Below, one piece after another: positions 60,801-64,000 of a stretch of DNA of 64,000 nucleotides (within the stretch, counting starts at the first letter, position 1; the number at the start of each line of letters is the position of its first letter). Made by a program: the position numbers and the translations under genes. Location: positions 31,167,683 through 31,231,682 of the forward strand of contig NC_134396.1 in assembly GCF_035582795.1 (NCBI RefSeq), written 5' to 3'. This DNA is from Mycteria americana (taxonomy: Eukaryota; Chordata; Aves; Ciconiiformes; Ciconiidae). The notes under the pieces are model-generated. The model ran no database searches. It saw nothing but the letters and a program-made list of their open reading frames with translations, and was not told the DNA's origin.

Positions 60801-63800
60801 TTTCTACTCTAGGAGGGAAGTTTGGGCATTAGCGTTACAAGCATAGCATTGTTGTGCTGGAAGGGTATTTTTGTTCAAATATGTAGAGGAACGCTGTAAG
60901 TGATTTTTTTGTAGTATTACTGTAGAGGCTTAATGAAATATTTAGTACATAAGCTCATCCATATTAAAAATGAGCATTTTGGAAATCCTTGTCACTGTTT
61001 CAATATGTTTGAGTGTTCATGGTATTTAAACACATCCTAATTCTGGAAAATTTACATCACTAGCTGTGCTGGTTTTGGCTGGGATAGAGTTCATTTTCTT
61101 CACAGTAGCTAGTACGGGGCTATGTTTTGGATTTGTGCTGGAAACAGTGTTGATAACACAGGGCTGTTTTAGTTAGTGCTGAGCAGTGCTGACACAGACT
61201 CAAGGCCTTTTCTGCTTCTCACCCCACCCCACCAGCGAGGAGGCTGGGGGTGCACAAGCAGCTGGGAGGGGACACGGCTGGGACAGCTGACCCCAGCTGA
61301 CCAAAGGGATATCCCATACCATATGTCGCCATCCTCAGCATATAAAACAGGGGAAGAAGAAGGAAGGGGGGGACGTTCGGAGTGATGGCGTTTGTCTTCC
61401 CAAGTAACCGTTACACGTGATGGAGCCCTGCTTTCCTGGAGATGGCTGAACACCTGCCTTCCCATGGGAAGGAGTGAATGAATTCCTTGCTTTGCTTCGC
61501 TTGCGTGCGCAGCTTTTGCTTTCCCTATTAAACTGTCTTTATCTCAACCCAGGAGTTTTCTCACTTTTACTCTTCTGATTCTCTCCCCCAGCCCACCAAG
61601 GAGTAGTGAGCAAGCAGCTGGGGGGGGCTTAGCTGCTGGCTGGGGTTAAACCACGACACTTGCCCACTGTACTTTTGAGTAGCACTTACTTGAAGTATCC
61701 TGTCTAATTAGACCCAAATCTTGCAATGGCTTGGATGCATGCTTAACTTTATCTACTGTATACAATAAAGCTGGGAGTTGAAGTTAAGTGCAAGGATACA
61801 TTTTGCAGGATCTGTATTTAGACTGTAACTTTTATTTTAGCTTCCTGTTCTGTTTGTGAACTTTTTAAAAAATTAAATTTCTTGAACTATTTCCTGGCTC
61901 AGCCATGAATCTAGAATGTGCTGAATACACTCAACCTTTTTGCATTCAGCAGAAGTTCAGGATATTCACTGCCTGAGATTTAATGCCTAGTTTACCTTTC
62001 TTTTCCATTTTAATTAAATATAATGACTGAAAATTATTTTATATTACATTGCAGTTTTCCTTTAAGGGCCAGCCTGCAGTAATTGTTTAATTTCAACAGT
62101 TACTGCTAGATTTTATTTGCCTTTTACATTCCCCTGAACAATAATTTACAATAATCTAAAAAAAAAGTACTATAAATTGTAATATATCACCAGCAAGAGT
62201 AATTATATATTTTAACTACCTTAGACCATTTTTTCTTCAGTTTTTACGGCATCTCAATTAAAATAACTGAAATGTACAATCCAAACATAATAGGATTTTT
62301 GACTAGACATGGGCCCAACGGAAAACTCAGCTTTCAGCAAGCCTTAAAAATTTAAGGCTTAAAGATTTCTGTTGTGGAACCAAGGACTCTGGTTTGGATC
62401 TTCCAGTTTGTGTGAGAAGGTATTTGTCTGTGTCTTTTTTGTTGGTTTTTCACCTCTTTTTTGTGTGTGTGTGTTTTGTCAGTAAATCAACTTTACTTTC
62501 TTTCTTCTCATTTCTGACATTATAATTTATTTTGACAAGTCATATTACCATGAAGTGGGAGAAAGAAGAGATTGTGACTTTTAACCAAGGAAAAAGCTGG
62601 ATTCTATTGTCAGTTAGATTTATACAGGGGAAAAACGGCATCAGTATTTGCTTTGGCCAAAAACTATAACTTTGGTTCAGCCAAGATATTTAATGAATTA
62701 AAAATATATGTATTTTTAAGGCAGAAAAGAAAAAAAAATACTTCGAATAGACTTCACCTCTTGCAAAAATATACTTTTACTAAAATTACCTCTATTTAGT
62801 TTTTTGTAATTTTTTTGTTTTAAATTAAAGCTACCTTTAACTAGGAAGAAAATGAGAAAAATGAAATAAAAAAATGTTCTGAGTGTTATTCTTGCTGTAA
62901 AGCTGGTAAACTGAAAAAAATCACACAGCTCTAATATCAATTAGCATAATCTAAAAAAGGAATAATGTCACTTGCTGTTATTGTATTTCATTGACAAAAT
63001 AAAGGGAACGAGGCATATTTTCCTGTTCAATTTAGGATTTTAATGTGTTGTAGTTAGAAGTAGAAATGAAGTGCAGATAAGAGGAAATGAAACCAAAGAT
63101 TAGCGTTATAATATGCATTACCTGAAATAGTTCCATGGTTGGTATGACTGAGGTGAAATGTTGATAAACACATAAATACTTGTGTGTGTTGATAAATGCA
63201 TCAAATTTAGGGAGAGATTTCACTGAGGGAAAGTGATGAGATCAGGACACTTTAAGGAACAGAAAATTTTAAAAACTGGCTTAAAAAATAAATATTGGGT
63301 CAGAATGCTCTAGTCTTTCACCAGACATAGTTGACCAGTGCTGTAGTAAGGTTTACACCAGACATGAAGCTCCAAAATGTGATATCAACCAGCGAAGTTA
63401 TTGCTTACAGGGCTACAAAGAAGAACTAGTGGTTCATTCTTACTCCTAATAAAATAAAAGGTAAGAGTACTTCAACAGAAATGAAATCAGGACACCAGCA
63501 GTACTATCTAACAATTAAGAAAGGGTATTCAGTTTATTTATGTTAGATTTTATTCTGTCACTCGGATGTTATGTCATCTTTTGTTCTTACTCTACTAACC
63601 ATTGTTTCCACCAATCAAAATCTCAATGTGATGATTTCAAGAAGCATGAAAGCTGCATATTACTAAAACTGAACTTTCTGTGTGTTGAGGTGCATTTTCT
63701 GAACACACTTATTATGCTGAGATGGTCCCTTATGTTTGAATAGCTTCTTACTACGCAGGTAGTCTTCTTACACCACAGACATCAATGCAGATTTTACCAC

Positions 63801-64000
63801 TAATTTGAACAGCTGGATTCCATTGGTCCTCCATTAACAAAACATGTTTATATAGGCAGAACTCATATGGGAAACATCTTCTTTATATGGGGAGAATCCA
63901 AGATTTGCACTGCTGCGGTCAATAAGTGGTTCCGTAATACAATTCCTTATTTGAAGATCAAGACCCTGAGCTTTAGACTGGTATAAACCCAAAGAATTGA
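57853..64000 (-). other. PCSK5: PCSK5 intron running off the right edge
   Basis: No further cysteine-rich exon was found on the minus strand up to 64000, although exon a begins mid-module, so an upstream exon must exist. Contains the solo LTR at 61065-61658, otherwise AT-rich. Confidence 0.65.
61065..61658 (+). mobile_element. Solo LTR related to the 22246 element
   Basis: It is 594 bp long, almost the same length as the LTR at 22246-22840. It starts TGTGCTGGTTTTGGCTGGGA and ends AAACCACGACA. It has a TATA box (TATAAAA, 61341-61347) and ATTAAA at 61527-61532. Flanks CTAGC (61060-61064) and CTTGC (61659-61663) match at 4 of 5 bases. No PBS or interior follows, so it is a solo LTR. It lies in the PCSK5 intron at the right edge, antisense to the gene. 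Confidence 0.8.

Noticed and set aside
1-64000. CRISPR arrays, operons, ribosome-binding sites, tRNA or rRNA genes
   Set aside because: Spliced vertebrate DNA. No regularly spaced direct repeats of CRISPR type and no tRNA or rRNA sequence seen.

Overview
This window is vertebrate genomic DNA, most likely from a bird. The evidence is three CR1-type LINE fragments, one of them ending in the ATTCTATGA direct repeats typical of CR1 3' ends, several avian-style endogenous retroviral LTRs, and two conserved spliced genes in tail-to-tail order: RFK (+ strand) and PCSK5 (- strand). RFK and PCSK5 are also convergent neighbours on human 9q21, a segment that corresponds to the avian Z chromosome. Z linkage here is inferred from synteny, not read from the sequence.

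Layout. 1-12.7 kb is intergenic DNA with a degenerate CR1 copy (about 2.2-3.98 kb), an 18-22 bp tandem repeat, and a solo LTR with a perfect 4-bp target duplication (8619-9024). 12.7-13.95 kb is a CpG island over the RFK promoter. RFK is complete: four coding exons (13503-17757) join without a frame break into 154 residues. A CR1 fragment sits in its last intron, and an old LTR starts about 88 bp after its stop codon. 18.4-29 kb is intergenic or UTR DNA holding a very short LTR-PBS-LTR provirus (22246-23437) and a strong CTCF-like motif (28550-28563). From 29048 to 57852 lie 13 exons of the 3' half of PCSK5. They encode only the cysteine-rich modules, the transmembrane segment and the acidic cytoplasmic tail of the long membrane-bound isoform (PC5B). 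The signal peptide, prodomain, subtilisin domain, P domain and the terminal exon of the soluble PC5A isoform must lie beyond the right edge. The largest PCSK5 intron here (12.8 kb) holds a CR1 copy with a long open frame and two perfect hairpins. A second, full-length solo LTR (61065-61658) lies in the intron at the right edge.

How the genes work. RFK phosphorylates riboflavin to FMN in the cytosol. PCSK5 is a secretory-pathway proprotein convertase. They share no pathway; their adjacency is conserved synteny. I do not see a clear, previously undescribed system. The points most worth checking are three PCSK5 exons too short for simple ORF scanning, the minimal ERV with a hydrophobic ORF, the LTR in the RFK 3'UTR, and the hairpins and duplicated segments in non-coding DNA.
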